A DNA stretch of 64,000 bases from Prochlorococcus sp. AG-355-I04 (GCA_003280915.1 QCDL01000006.1:23621-87620); one strand, 5' to 3'; shown: positions 1-8,770, counted from the first letter of the stretch. Numbers and translations: made by a program. The notes: generated by a model from the sequence alone, not told the origin.

Positions 1-299
1 TCTTTTATGAACCAAACACTGAAGAGGGATTAATTAATCTTTCAGAAAGGCTAAATACTGATAGGAGAGAGAATTATGATGATCAACCCGATTATGAATA
101 TAAATCTTTATTGGTCGTGATAGATGAATACTCTACCGGTCGACAGCAATGGTCAAAAATTAATCATCAAAAATTGGGCAAATTTGGAATTTATAATTTA
201 TGGCGAATTCAAAAAAGTGATTTAAATAAGTATTCGAGATTTTTAGTTAAAAGTGGTTATAAATCTGACTGGGAAAATAGAAAAGTTGAAAAATTTTAA
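1..299 (+). CDS. C-terminal part of an unrecognised protein (left-edge partial)
   Basis: The frame is open from base 3 to the stop and continues beyond the left edge, so only the last 98 residues are seen. They are hydrophilic and charged (an NTDRRENYDDQPDYEY stretch, then Trp- and Lys-rich segments such as NLWRIQKSD). No domain is recognised. An internal TTG at 111 is not needed as a start because the frame continues upstream. The stop overlaps the end of the convergent small gene by four bases. Function unknown. Confidence 0.6.
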   Translation, partial: FYEPNTEEGLINLSERLNTDRRENYDDQPDYEYKSLLVVIDEYSTGRQQWSKINHQKLGKFGIYNLWRIQKSDLNKYSRFLVKSGYKSDWENRKVEKF

Positions 300-547
300 C
301 ATAGTCTTTTTTTAAGAAGAGCATTTTTTAAATCATCGATGCTGCACTTGCTTGGGATATCAACCTTATTTAAATCTTCCATTAATTCGAGATCAATAAC
401 AGAATCTTCAGCTAAAAAACTAAAAACTTCATTAATGCTTATTCCCATATCTTGCGCCATCTCTGAGATAAGCCTTAGAGTATCCCTCCTCACAGAAATC
501 CTTAGATCTAAAGGGATATATTCATTTTCAGGATTTGCTGACTTCAT
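296..547 (-). CDS. Small RHH-like hypothetical protein
   Basis: An 83-residue protein. Residues 12-45 (IPLDLRISVRRDTLRLISEM, then AQDMGISINEVFSFL) have the pattern of a ribbon-helix-helix DNA-binding domain: a short basic beta strand, a helix, a turn around GIS, and a second helix. That would suggest a small transcriptional regulator or an antitoxin-like protein, but no toxin gene lies beside it. The rest is acidic with a basic tail (KKRLC). It converges on the left-edge gene with a four-base overlap. The fold is inferred from pattern only. Confidence 0.6.
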   Translation of the reverse strand: MKSANPENEYIPLDLRISVRRDTLRLISEMAQDMGISINEVFSFLAEDSVIDLELMEDLNKVDIPSKCSIDDLKNALLKKRLC

Positions 548-632
548 AACCTAAATCTTAAGACATTATTTAGTTATCAGGATATAATCTTTACAATATT
601 CATTAATCATGCATCAAAAATATTAATTTCAT

Positions 633-1562
633 TCAAGTCTTCTGAATAAATAAATTAATAAACATTTTTAATATAGGAATTGTAATTAATGAAATTAGGG
701 TTGTAGTAAAAAGAGTTTTTGAAGCTATTTTTTGTTTCACACCATAAGCCTCTGCCATTAATATTGTAGATATTGCTGTTGGAGTTGCTGCCTGAAGAAT
801 TACTGCAGATGATTCATAGAAGTTAAAATTTAAGAATTTGCATACTAAAAAAATAATAAAGGGAAGAAAAAATAATTTTAATAAAATTGAAAATTTAATT
901 TCTTCATTTAGATCCAAAATTCTCTCATTTTGATTTGTGATTATTCCAAGTCTTGTTCCCACAATTATTATTGCCAATGCGATAACTATTCTTGCCGGAA
1001 TCCAAAGATAATTGCCTAAAACTTCATCTATTTGAAAAAGATATGCAATAAGTACACCAATGATTCCTCTTGATGCAGGGCTATTTATCAATGCATTAAA
1101 TAGACCTTTGATGTTTAGGATGTTATTGCTGTTTGACTTTTCTTGAAGAAAAAAAGGTCCAAATATCCAAGCGAAAAGTGTTGTTCCTAAATCAAATCCA
1201 ATAGTAAAATTAATAGTTTTTGAAGGTAGAAGTGCTAGTGCGATTGGGATTCCAAGAAATGATGTATTACCTATTAAGCCTGCTAGCTGTAATGTGTAAT
1301 TTGGAAGCCTCTTCTTAAATATTGGGATTATATTTATTAAAGTTATTAAAATTCCAATTATAGAGAATGCCAAAAATGAACTTTTAATTAGGTTTATATC
1401 TATACCCTCCTTTAATAAAAGACCCATTACACTTAATGGAATACCAAATCTTATTAGAGGTCTTGCTATATATTTTGAAATCTTTGGATTCTTTTTCCCT
1501 AGAAGAAAACCAAAGATTAAAAAAGGGATAATATTTATAAAAAGAGAGTAGATGGTATTAAT
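633..1562 (-). CDS. AEC (auxin efflux carrier) family permease, non-ATG start
   Basis: Hydrophobic multi-spanning membrane protein of the AEC/BART permease type. Landmarks are GNTSFLGIPIALALLP, the paired halves of hydrophobic helices, and a late AATPTAISTILMAEAYG motif typical of the second crossover. The first ATG (1427) gives only 264 residues and removes the first transmembrane helix. The same frame continues upstream with clear permease sequence (FGFLLGKKNPKISKYIARP, then LIRFGIPLSV) to a stop near 1585. I set the start at an ATT codon (1562), giving 309 residues, close to the family norm; no ATG, GTG or TTG exists upstream. Substrate is unknown; the auxin name is historical. Confidence 0.75.
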   Translation of the reverse strand: MNTIYSLFINIIPFLIFGFLLGKKNPKISKYIARPLIRFGIPLSVMGLLLKEGIDINLIKSSFLAFSIIGILITLINIIPIFKKRLPNYTLQLAGLIGNTSFLGIPIALALLPSKTINFTIGFDLGTTLFAWIFGPFFLQEKSNSNNILNIKGLFNALINSPASRGIIGVLIAYLFQIDEVLGNYLWIPARIVIALAIIIVGTRLGIITNQNERILDLNEEIKFSILLKLFFLPFIIFLVCKFLNFNFYESSAVILQAATPTAISTILMAEAYGVKQKIASKTLFTTTLISLITIPILKMFINLFIQKT

Positions 1563-1632
1563 TAAAAATTTATTAAAGCAATATTAACTCGCCGTAGTGC
1601 AGTCAAAAAGTTTTTTATTATTTATTGAGAAT

Positions 1633-1857
1633 TTAAATTATTTTCCAGATTGCTTTGTCAGGAATTAGAGGAGATTTATATAAATTTTCTGGTTCTTTAG
1701 TCAAAACTCTCCATGTAGGAACCCTACAAGTTACGTAAGCTGGACTTTCTATTAAAACTCCTGGGTTCTCATCAAAAGTACATGTAAAACCTTCTTTCCA
1801 ATATCCACCCTTGTTAAGGCTTCCTTTAAACCAAACCCAGCATTTTGAAGTTTTCAA
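1633..1857 (-). CDS. Small conserved-looking hypothetical protein
   Basis: A 74-residue protein rich in Trp and Cys (KCWVWFKGSLNKGGYWKEGF at the start, then CTF and VTCRVPTWRVL). It has no signal peptide or membrane segment and no recognised domain. Codon use and composition match the neighbours. It is flanked by the AEC permease and the SemiSWEET gene on the same strand, with gaps that leave room for its own promoter. Function unknown; I consider it a real gene because the ATG is well placed and the frame is clean. Confidence 0.6.
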   Translation of the reverse strand: MKTSKCWVWFKGSLNKGGYWKEGFTCTFDENPGVLIESPAYVTCRVPTWRVLTKEPENLYKSPLIPDKAIWKII

Positions 1858-1941
1858 GATTAGTAAAATTTTTGTTCTATTTTAATCAAGATTTAAGTTA
1901 TAAATCTAAAGTTAATTACTTTTAAAAAAATTTTAATCATT

Positions 1942-2199
1942 TTAGTTTTTTGAAAAATATATTTTAGAGATTAATATCAATAAATTTAAGATCAGGGTAA
2001 TTAAATTTGCTAACAATATTGGTGTAGAAGAAATTTTATAACCGTAAATAATCCAAGACAAAACACCGATAATAAACATTATTAAAGTTGTCAAAGAAAC
2101 ATCATCTGCTTTTTTTGTTCTTAAAGTTTTTATCAATTGAGGAAGAAATGCTGCTGTTGTTAAAATCGCTGCAAAATATCCAAATATATCTACATTCAT
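1942..2199 (-). CDS. SemiSWEET / PQ-loop sugar transporter
   Basis: An 85-residue protein with three predicted transmembrane helices, the size of bacterial SemiSWEETs, which dimerise to form a sugar-conducting pore in the inner membrane. The PQ-loop motif is plain near residue 20 (LPQLIKTLRTKKADDVSL); after it come a second helix with GVLSWIIYGYK and a third of LLANLITLILNLLILISK. In this family the Pro-Gln hinge and the Trp/Asn pocket residues line the substrate path. It is 16 bases downstream of the AhpC/TSA_2-like gene on the same strand, so the two may be cotranscribed. The actual sugar cannot be told from sequence. Confidence 0.85.
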   Translation of the reverse strand: MNVDIFGYFAAILTTAAFLPQLIKTLRTKKADDVSLTTLIMFIIGVLSWIIYGYKISSTPILLANLITLILNLLILISKIYFSKN

Positions 2200-2215
2200 A
2201 AAAATATTTTAAAAA

Positions 2216-2950
2216 CTATTCTTTAATTAAATTAGTCAAAAATTCCAAGGGTTCCCTCATGTTTGATGAATATCCAAGTACATCTTTTGAAAAAAATTTA
2301 TAAATAATTTGATTTTTATTATTTAATAAAAAAGAAGCCCCTCTTTGAGGAAGGTATTCTTCATTAAGAATATAATCACTCCAATTTTGAATTATTTCAT
2401 TCATATTATTTAGTCTAAATGTTGCTAATTCAAATGGTCTCAAATAACCATCCCCGAAAACTTTTTTAAAAGAATTACCTGAAAATTTTAAAAATTTTAA
2501 AATATCAATTTTGTCAAATTCCGAATAGATTTTCTTTGCTTTTCGGTCGCCGGTATAACCTCTAATAACTTCTTTAATTGTTTTAAAAGAATTTATCCCC
2601 GATAACATTAAAAGCATATTAATCCAACCTCCTAAACCAATATCTAATCCTCTTGAGAGGCTAAGATTATTATGGATTTGATTATCAGAAACAACTATTA
2701 AATTTTCTTTGTGAAAGCCAGTAAATTTACAGAATTTTTCTTTCCCATTTTGGCTCCCAATAGCAATTGCAAAAATATCTAAATTTTTATCTTGATTATT
2801 ATCCATAAAACTTTTCAAATTTATTGCATATTCAAAGCTATCAAAATCTCCCAATAAACCAAATAAAACAATTAATTTGAATTTTTTATGCCCATTAAAG
2901 TTAAATTCTTCAATAAGATTTTTAATATCAATTTGAAATTTGTCAGTCAC
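2216..2950 (-). CDS. AhpC/TSA_2-like (peroxiredoxin-like) family protein
   Basis: A 244-residue soluble protein. The opening (LIVLFGLLGDFDSFEYA) looks like a thioredoxin-fold beta strand, but the usual active-site Cys motif is absent there. The middle segment (FCKFTGFHKENLIVVSDN, GLDIGLGGWINMLLMLSG, EVIRGYTGDRKA) and the end (RPFELATFRLNNM, QRGASFLL, VLGYSSNMREPLEF) resemble the AhpC-TSA_2 proteins annotated in many cyanobacteria. If so, it may have a redox-related role without a canonical peroxidatic cysteine. I assign the family from remembered pattern; function is uncertain. Confidence 0.6.
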   Translation of the reverse strand: MTDKFQIDIKNLIEEFNFNGHKKFKLIVLFGLLGDFDSFEYAINLKSFMDNNQDKNLDIFAIAIGSQNGKEKFCKFTGFHKENLIVVSDNQIHNNLSLSRGLDIGLGGWINMLLMLSGINSFKTIKEVIRGYTGDRKAKKIYSEFDKIDILKFLKFSGNSFKKVFGDGYLRPFELATFRLNNMNEIIQNWSDYILNEEYLPQRGASFLLNNKNQIIYKFFSKDVLGYSSNMREPLEFLTNLIKE

Positions 2951-3089
2951 GATGGATTAAATTTTTTATAAATTATTCTCAAAAAATTTTTCTTACCTTG
3001 ATTAGTATAAAATTTTACATGAAAAAGTTTTTAAAGAAATTAATTTAACGTTTTTAGATTTTATTATTTTAATGTAAACATTTTAAGTT

Positions 3090-3614
3090 ATGACTGTAGG
3101 AATTTATTACGCAACTACAACTGGAAAAACTGAAGACGTAGCTGATCGTCTTCACAACTTTATCCCTTCAGCAGAAGCACCTAAAGATGTATCTGATGTG
3201 GATGATCTTTCGGAATTTGAAGGTCTTGATGGAATTATCTGCGGGATACCTACTTGGAATACTGGTGCCGATGAAGAAAGATCTGGAACTGCATGGGATT
3301 CAATCTTAGAGGACATTAGTGAGCTAAGTTTATCAGGAAAAAAAGTTGCAATTTTTGGTTTAGGAGATTCTTCTACATATACAGAAAACTATTGTGATGC
3401 AATGGAAGAACTTCACAGCTACTTCACAAAAGCAGGCGCCGAAATGGTCGGTTACGTAGATAAATCTTCTTATACATTTGATGAGTCTAAAAGTGTTATA
3501 GGGGAAAGTTTTTGTGGATTACCTCTTGATGAGGATAGTGAATCTGATTTGACCGATTCGCGTCTTGAAACATGGGCTTCTCAGCTTAAGGGTGAAATCC
3601 CTTCATTGTCGTAA
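3090..3614 (+). CDS. isiB: Flavodoxin
   Basis: FMN-containing electron carrier that replaces ferredoxin when iron is scarce, accepting electrons from photosystem I and reducing ferredoxin-NADP reductase. The FMN phosphate loop is visible at residues 8-14 (ATTTGKT), the 50s loop with its Trp at TWNTGADEERSG, and the 90s loop with the stacking Tyr at GDSSTYTENYCDAM. At 174 residues it is a long-chain flavodoxin. It is strongly acidic as expected. The next gene on the same strand is a Pcb antenna, an arrangement recalling isiB beside isiA in other cyanobacteria, which suggests iron control; I could not identify a convincing Fur box. Confidence 0.95.
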   Translation: MTVGIYYATTTGKTEDVADRLHNFIPSAEAPKDVSDVDDLSEFEGLDGIICGIPTWNTGADEERSGTAWDSILEDISELSLSGKKVAIFGLGDSSTYTENYCDAMEELHSYFTKAGAEMVGYVDKSSYTFDESKSVIGESFCGLPLDEDSESDLTDSRLETWASQLKGEIPSLS

Positions 3615-3757
3615 GCTTTCTCAGATATTACTTCCCTAATTTGTAACATTTGTTCTTTCACAATATGTTTTTTTTACATAAGTAATTAAATCTGTAAACA
3701 ACTTGTAAAAACAATACTGATAAGCAATATGCTCAATTTGCTGTTTACTTAAATCAA

Positions 3758-4816
3758 GTGTTACAAACTTACGGAAAATCTGATGTCACCTATGACTGGT
3801 ATGCAGGAAATTCTGGTGTAGTTGGCCGTTCAGGTAAATTCATTGCTGCCCATGCTGCTCATGCAGGACTAATGATGTTTTGGGCAGGAGCTTTTGGATT
3901 ATTTGAATTAGCTCGTTACGACGCCAGTATTCCAATGGGGGCTCAGAAAGCAATTGTTTTGCCTCACCTAGCGGGTATTGGAATTGGTGGCGTTGAAAAT
4001 GGTGTTATTACAGAACCATATGGAATTGTTGTAATTTGCACATTACATCTAATTTTCTCAGCAGTATTGGGAGCTGGGGGATTATTACATTCCAACAAAT
4101 TTGCAGGTGATCTTGGAGATTACCCAGAAAATAGTAAGCCACAAAAATTTGATTTCGAATGGGATGACCCAGATAAATTAACTTTTATTCTTGGTCATCA
4201 TCTAATTTTTCTTGGGCTTGGAGCAATTATGTTCGTCGAATGGGCTCGTATTCATGGAATTTACGACCCAGCAATAGGATCTACAAGACAAGTAATTTAC
4301 AATTTAGATATTGCTGCTATCTGGAATCATCAATTTGATTTTTTAAAAATAGATAGTCTTGAAGACGTTATGGGAGGACATGCTTTTCTAGCTTTCCTGG
4401 AAATAATTGGAGGTGTTTTCCATATTTGTACTAAACAATTTGGAGAATATACAGAATTTAAAGGTAAAGGATTACTTGGAGCTGAGGCAATATTGTCATA
4501 CTCAGTTGTTGGTGTTTCTTATATGGCTTTTGTTGCGGCTTTTTGGTGTGCTTCAAATACAACCATATATCCAGTTGATTTATATGGAGAACCCTTGAAG
4601 CTTCAATTTGAATTCGCCCCTTATTTTACTGATACAGTAGATTTAGGTTCAGGAACGTATAGCTCAAGGGCTTGGCTTGCTAATACTCATTTTTATTTGG
4701 GTTTCTTTTTCTTACAAGGTCATCTTTGGCACGCACTAAGATCAATGGGATTTGACTTTAAGAAAATTGGTCAAGCTTTTGACAATATTGAAAATACAAA
4801 AATTACTCAAAACTAG
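3758..4816 (+). CDS. pcb: Chlorophyll a/b-binding light-harvesting protein (Pcb)
   Basis: Integral membrane antenna of the CP43/IsiA family that binds divinyl chlorophylls and forms peripheral rings around photosystems in Prochlorococcus. Its 352 residues include the family landmarks: SGKFIAAHAAHAGLMMFWAG in helix I, LGHHLIFLGLGAIMFVEW, IGGVFHICTKQFGEY, and HFYLGFFFLQGHLWHALRSM in helix VI, each with His ligands for chlorophyll. It lacks the large lumenal loop of CP43. A GTG start gives MLQTYGKSDVTYDWYAGNSG, which matches how Pcb proteins begin; no ATG fits. Placement after flavodoxin suggests the iron-responsive copy; which Pcb letter it carries is not decidable here. Confidence 0.93.
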   Translation: MLQTYGKSDVTYDWYAGNSGVVGRSGKFIAAHAAHAGLMMFWAGAFGLFELARYDASIPMGAQKAIVLPHLAGIGIGGVENGVITEPYGIVVICTLHLIFSAVLGAGGLLHSNKFAGDLGDYPENSKPQKFDFEWDDPDKLTFILGHHLIFLGLGAIMFVEWARIHGIYDPAIGSTRQVIYNLDIAAIWNHQFDFLKIDSLEDVMGGHAFLAFLEIIGGVFHICTKQFGEYTEFKGKGLLGAEAILSYSVVGVSYMAFVAAFWCASNTTIYPVDLYGEPLKLQFEFAPYFTDTVDLGSGTYSSRAWLANTHFYLGFFFLQGHLWHALRSMGFDFKKIGQAFDNIENTKITQN

Positions 4817-4830
4817 TTTAATTTAATGAA

Positions 4831-4860
4831 AAACCTCTCTTCTTAAAGGGAGGTTTTTTT
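4831..4860 (+). terminator. Rho-independent terminator after pcb
   Basis: An inverted repeat with arms AAACCTCTC and GGGAGGTTT (one G-T pair) around an eight-base loop is followed by a run of T. It lies 15 bases beyond the pcb stop and would end the flavodoxin/pcb transcripts before the next gene. Confidence 0.85.
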
Positions 4861-4893
4861 CTGTAGAATTGTTTCACAAAACCAATAAAGTTA

Positions 4894-5547
4894 ATGGTTA
4901 ATCTAAAAGAAATTAATTGTAAAGAGATTTTTAAAAAGGCGTATGAAAATCGTTACACTTGGAAGAATAATTTTCATGGTTACCAAGGTAAATGCATTTT
5001 TTTGACTAAAAATAATATTCATAAAGGTGAATTCGTATTAGGTAAGGACTTTAAACCAAATATTCAAAAAATAGAAGATGAGAAAGTTGTTAAAAGTATT
5101 GCCTCTCAATTATTTGAAGTATGTATACATAGGGTAAAGAGAGAATTTGAATCAGTACACTCAGAAAATAATTTTAATTTTCTTAAAAATTCTGAAAGTG
5201 GGATTGAAATGAGTGTATCAGGTAAGAATCAAGGAGATAGATATAGAGTTAAAAATAGCTGCATTAATATGGTCTACAGAAAGATTCATGGAACTATAAT
5301 AGAAATTTTTGTTGAAGAATTTTTAGATACAGGGTCAGGTTCGCTTAGTAAAAAATATAGTAGTCAACAAATTGATCCAGATACTCTTGAGACGAATTCT
5401 CAAAAATTGGAATACGAGGATGAATTTCTAAATATGGGTAAAGACGATTATTGGATATTAAATTCGAGGACAATAAAATACTTAAACCAAAACCAAGAAG
5501 AAGAAACACAAAAGTTTATCTTTGAGGATTTATGTTTATTAAATTAG
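4894..5547 (+). CDS. DUF3386 family protein
   Basis: A 217-residue soluble protein. Its segments GYQGKCIFLTKNN, GEFVLGKDFKPNIQKIEDE, SQLFEVCIHRVKREFESVH, GKNQGDRYRVKN and EEFLDTGSGSL are the recurring pattern of the cyanobacterial DUF3386 family as I remember it. No catalytic motif, signal peptide or membrane segment is visible. It follows the pcb terminator, so it likely has its own promoter, and converges with a small gene only six bases after its stop. Function is unknown; conservation across photosynthetic cyanobacteria is family knowledge, not something shown here. Confidence 0.7.
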   Translation: MVNLKEINCKEIFKKAYENRYTWKNNFHGYQGKCIFLTKNNIHKGEFVLGKDFKPNIQKIEDEKVVKSIASQLFEVCIHRVKREFESVHSENNFNFLKNSESGIEMSVSGKNQGDRYRVKNSCINMVYRKIHGTIIEIFVEEFLDTGSGSLSKKYSSQQIDPDTLETNSQKLEYEDEFLNMGKDDYWILNSRTIKYLNQNQEEETQKFIFEDLCLLN

Positions 5548-5553
5548 AATTTT

Positions 5554-5799
5554 TTATTCAACCAATCTAAACCCTTTATCAAGTAGTTTTTGATATAAGA
5601 GTCTTGCTCTAAAAGCAAGAATTTGCTCTTCATTTTCATTACTAATTACATGAAAATAATTATTATCTAATTTATTTTTGCTAAAGCATACATTTGCTTC
5701 ACCCAATCTTAAAGTCCAGTTATCTTCTTTTGCTAAATGTTGATTAGGGCCAAGATCCCAAGGACATTTTTCAGGATATTTTTCTCTTTTGGAACCCAT
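5554..5799 (-). CDS. Small hypothetical protein
   Basis: An 81-residue hydrophilic protein (KREKYPEKCPWDLGPNQHLA, DNWTLRLGEANVCFSKNKL, EEQILAFRARLLYQKLLDKG). The C-terminal half looks helical and there is no membrane segment. No known domain is recognised. It sits tail to tail with the DUF3386 gene. Composition and codon use are normal for the window, so I take it as real, function unknown. Confidence 0.6.
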   Translation of the reverse strand: MGSKREKYPEKCPWDLGPNQHLAKEDNWTLRLGEANVCFSKNKLDNNYFHVISNENEEQILAFRARLLYQKLLDKGFRLVE

Positions 5800-5906
5800 A
5801 TGATTAAATTTAACTACCCAATATTAGTAAAAATTTAAAAGTATGGCTATGAAAATTGTTGATAACTTTTTCATAGAGTTGTCTTTTAATGAGATGTAAT
5901 TAAAAA

Positions 5907-6545
5907 TTACTCTTTGGTTGCGATTAAACAATAAAATGGGTCTTTTTTTAAAAAATTAAAAATATTAAGTGCTGGTTCAGTAAACTTTTTGATAATTTTT
6001 GGCTCATTAAATCCGTTTGAGATTAATACTTTTCTTACATATTTAACCCTATCTTCTTCATTAGATGAAGTCCATATATTAGGAGCTTTATGCCAAAATG
6101 CTCTGTTTGAAAAGGCAATAATAATCTTGCCATTTCTGTTTAATATTCTTGCAATTTCTTGGGTTAAATTCTCTGGATATTGTAAATATTGCCATGCTGC
6201 TACCATCAAGCAATAATCAACGCTTTCTTTATCTAGCGGAAGTTGTTGACTTAAATTAAAATTCTGGATCCAATAAGAATCAAAAATTTTGTTTCGTTCA
6301 AGTTCTTGTTTGTTTAAACCATGTCCAATAATTTTTTTATATTTTTTCTTTTTAGGTAAATAACTATCCCAACTAGACATTAAATCAAGGACAGTTGAAT
6401 AATTATCAATTTCTCTTTCATATAAATCTGATAGATTTTGCCTGAAGTTTGCGTCTAGATGATAAACAAATTTTGGATCAGAATAAAATTCCTCATCATT
6501 GCTTTCATCAAGTTTCTTCCTTTGATAATTATTTAAAACTTCCAA
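5907..6545 (-). CDS. Class I SAM-dependent methyltransferase-like protein
   Basis: A 212-residue protein with a Rossmann-type methyltransferase core: TVLDLMSSWDSYLP at about residue 50 stands where the SAM-binding loop (motif I, usually D-x-G-x-G) lies, but the glycines are replaced. SVDYCLMVAAWQYLQYPENL corresponds to motif IV, ARILNRNGKIIIAFSNRAFW to motif VI. Related cyanobacterial proteins are annotated as methyltransferase type 11. The altered motif I leaves open whether it still binds SAM. It stands alone between small genes; the substrate is unknown. Confidence 0.75.
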   Translation of the reverse strand: MEVLNNYQRKKLDESNDEEFYSDPKFVYHLDANFRQNLSDLYEREIDNYSTVLDLMSSWDSYLPKKKKYKKIIGHGLNKQELERNKIFDSYWIQNFNLSQQLPLDKESVDYCLMVAAWQYLQYPENLTQEIARILNRNGKIIIAFSNRAFWHKAPNIWTSSNEEDRVKYVRKVLISNGFNEPKIIKKFTEPALNIFNFLKKDPFYCLIATKE

Positions 6546-6694
6546 GATAAGTACTCTAATATCTGTATGTCAAATCTAGTAAATAGAAATTCTAATTGTG
6601 TATTAGAGATTTATTACATGTATTAAATTAAAAATTCTCAAAAAAACTAGACATCTATTCAAAAAAAGTTAAATTATAAGTTAATTATTTATTA

Positions 6695-6868
6695 ATGATG
6701 ATTGAGTTCAAAAGGAGTAAAAAGAATAGGTCTAAAAATGCTCTTTTCAATCCCTATAAAAACGGAATAAGTTCATACGATATGGCATATCTTTCATCAA
6801 AAAGAAATTTAAAAAATAAAACTACTCTACTAAAAATTGATTCTAAAAAAGATTATTTTGCTGCATAG
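6695..6868 (+). CDS. Small basic hypothetical protein
   Basis: A 57-codon frame starting with two consecutive ATG codons and ending two bases before the MIF-like gene. The product is strongly basic (EFKRSKKNRSKNA, SSKRNLKNKTTLLK, ending KKDYFAA) and has no membrane segment. Close coupling with the next gene argues that it is translated. No family is recognised. I rate it plausible, because short AT-rich frames can arise by chance. Confidence 0.45.
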   Translation: MMIEFKRSKKNRSKNALFNPYKNGISSYDMAYLSSKRNLKNKTTLLKIDSKKDYFAA

Positions 6869-6870
6869 AG

Positions 6871-7203
6871 ATGCCTTATATTAATGTTTCCACTTCAGCA
6901 AAATTAAATGATAAAGATAAATTGCTCGAAGAAATTTCAATTTTAATTTCATCTTTAACTAACAAATCAAAAAAATTTGTTATGGCGAAAATCGATGATG
7001 ATTGCCAAATATATTTTGATGACGTAAAACCATCTTGCTTTTTAGAAATCAAATCAATAGGTTCTCTAAATCCTTCAGAAATAGCAAAGCCAATATCAGA
7101 TTTTGTATATGAAAAAATGGGAATTCCAATTGATAGGATTTATATTTCCTTCGAGGATGTACCAGCTTCATTGTGGGCTTGGAATGGAAGAACATTTGGT
7201 TAA
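6871..7203 (+). CDS. MIF-like phenylpyruvate tautomerase
   Basis: A 110-residue member of the macrophage migration inhibitory factor family in the tautomerase superfamily. After removal of Met the catalytic Pro is exposed (MPYINVSTSAKL), an essential feature. The C-terminal IDRIYISFEDVPASLWAWNG followed by RTFG closely parallels the MIF ending with its active-site Tyr and Asn region. Family members ketonise phenylpyruvate; a Prochlorococcus homologue has, as I recall, been crystallised and shown to be a tautomerase. The biological substrate in the cell is unknown. It forms a tight run with the small basic protein before it and DUF1824 after it. Confidence 0.92.
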   Translation: MPYINVSTSAKLNDKDKLLEEISILISSLTNKSKKFVMAKIDDDCQIYFDDVKPSCFLEIKSIGSLNPSEIAKPISDFVYEKMGIPIDRIYISFEDVPASLWAWNGRTFG

Positions 7204-7225
7204 GAATTTTTAATTTTTTAATTAT

Positions 7226-7612
7226 ATGGAAATAAGTAAATTAGTCGATTTAAATAATCTAAGAACTGCACCACAATTAAGTAATAGGCAAGAAAAAAAA
7301 CTTTTAGAGGAACTAGAAGCGAATATATTAAATGCCGATTGGATAACTATAGGAATAATGGCATCTTGCGATAATGAGGCTATTGAAGCATTACGATCAA
7401 TTTCTAAGAAATATTCCTCAATTAAATTTGGTGATTTAGAATCTCTTCATGCTGATGGAGGTGTTTTTTTAAAAGCTAATCAAAAAACTGGCAATGTTTT
7501 TGTGAGATCTGAAAATGGCCTTGGAGAAGGAATTTTAATAACATCTCAGTTTGAAGAAGATGCTAAAGAATCTAATACTTTTGGACCGTTGCCATTAGAT
7601 TTTTTTACATAA
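7226..7612 (+). CDS. DUF1824 family protein
   Basis: A 128-residue soluble protein found in cyanobacteria and plastid-bearing lineages. Landmarks I associate with the family are LRTAPQLSNRQEKKLLEELE, ADWITIGIMASCDNEAIEAL and GVFLKANQKTGNVFVRSENG with LGEGILITSQ. It begins 22 bases after the MIF-like stop and is probably in the same transcript. No enzymatic motif is visible and the family has no agreed function. Confidence 0.75.
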   Translation: MEISKLVDLNNLRTAPQLSNRQEKKLLEELEANILNADWITIGIMASCDNEAIEALRSISKKYSSIKFGDLESLHADGGVFLKANQKTGNVFVRSENGLGEGILITSQFEEDAKESNTFGPLPLDFFT

Positions 7613-7761
7613 TTAATTGCTCATTTTTTTTCAAGGATCTAATTTAATGACAGCTTTTATGGATGATATTTTGAGAACTTGGATTTAAAGATATTTTTAC
7701 TTTAAAGCTTTGTTATTATGACTACTGGCACTGATCTAAATTTTTTCACTATTTTAATTTA

Positions 7762-8631
7762 ATGTTTTTTCAGGATATAATTAAAAATTTAAATAATTTT
7801 TGGTCAGAAGAAGGTTGTTTGATTATGCAGCCATACGATACCGAAAAAGGTGCTGGAACAATGAATCCCCATACTTTTTTAAGGGCTATTGGACCAGAGC
7901 CCTGGAGTGTAGCATATGCAGAGCCATGTAGAAGACCTACAGATGGACGTTTTGGCGAAAATCCTAACAGGGCGCAACATTACTTTCAATATCAAGTAAT
8001 AATTAAACCTTCACCGAAAGGAATTCAGGAAAAATATTTGACATCTCTAGAATCTCTTGGAATTAATCCTAGAAATCATGACATAAGATTTGTGGAAGAT
8101 AATTGGGAGTCCCCAACACTTGGAGCTTGGGGTGTAGGGTGGGAAGTCTGGTTGGACGGAATGGAAGTTACTCAATTTACTTATTTTCAACAATGCGGGG
8201 GTATAGACTGTAACCCAATCCCAATTGAAATCACTTATGGACTAGAGAGGATTGCAATGTTTCTGCAAGATAAAGAAAGTATCTGGGACTTAAATTGGAA
8301 CAAAGATTTGAAATATAGTGATATTTGGCTTCAATTTGAAAAAAGTCAATGCTCCTATAATTTTACTGAATCTAGTGCTAACAACCTCAGGAAACTCTTT
8401 GAAATTTACCAAGCTGAGGCAAATAATTTAATCGAAAAGAAATTAACTTATCCAGCTCTAGATTTTGTTCTGAAATGTAGTCATACATTTAATCTTCTTG
8501 ATGCTAGAGGAGTTATTTCAGTTACAGATCGTGCCCAATATATTGAAAAGATTCGAAAATTAGCCAAGGAAGTTGCTTCATCATGGGTAGATGAAAGAGA
8601 AACCCTTAATTTCCCATTGATAAAAAATTAA
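7762..8631 (+). CDS. glyQ: Glycyl-tRNA synthetase alpha subunit
   Basis: Catalytic alpha chain of the bacterial alpha2beta2 glycyl-tRNA synthetase, which charges tRNA-Gly with glycine. The 289 residues carry the signature class II sequence: [60 protein letters not shown] and [13 protein letters not shown]. The beta chain (glyS) is not adjacent, as is common in picocyanobacteria. A 150-base leader precedes the ATG; it contains only very short frames and I identify no T-box or riboswitch in it. Confidence 0.97.
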   Translation: MFFQDIIKNLNNFWSEEGCLIMQPYDTEKGAGTMNPHTFLRAIGPEPWSVAYAEPCRRPTDGRFGENPNRAQHYFQYQVIIKPSPKGIQEKYLTSLESLGINPRNHDIRFVEDNWESPTLGAWGVGWEVWLDGMEVTQFTYFQQCGGIDCNPIPIEITYGLERIAMFLQDKESIWDLNWNKDLKYSDIWLQFEKSQCSYNFTESSANNLRKLFEIYQAEANNLIEKKLTYPALDFVLKCSHTFNLLDARGVISVTDRAQYIEKIRKLAKEVASSWVDERETLNFPLIKN

Positions 8632-8770
8632 CCTTACAAAATTTTTAAACCAAAAAAAGTAAATGTATAAAAAGTTACACCATCTTGAAACTTATAGTTC
8701 TTTCCTTTTTTGTTACGCTCGATACAGTATAGATACCCAAATTATTTGGGCTACTTTAGTGTGAGGTAAA

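Noticed and set aside
2951..3089. Fur box upstream of flavodoxin, and similarly between piuC and futA (11127-11222)
   Set aside because: The AT-rich sequence offers many weak matches, none convincing enough to list.
7613..7761. Leader peptide or riboswitch before glyQ
   Set aside because: Only frames of 13-14 codons and no recognisable aptamer or terminator structure.
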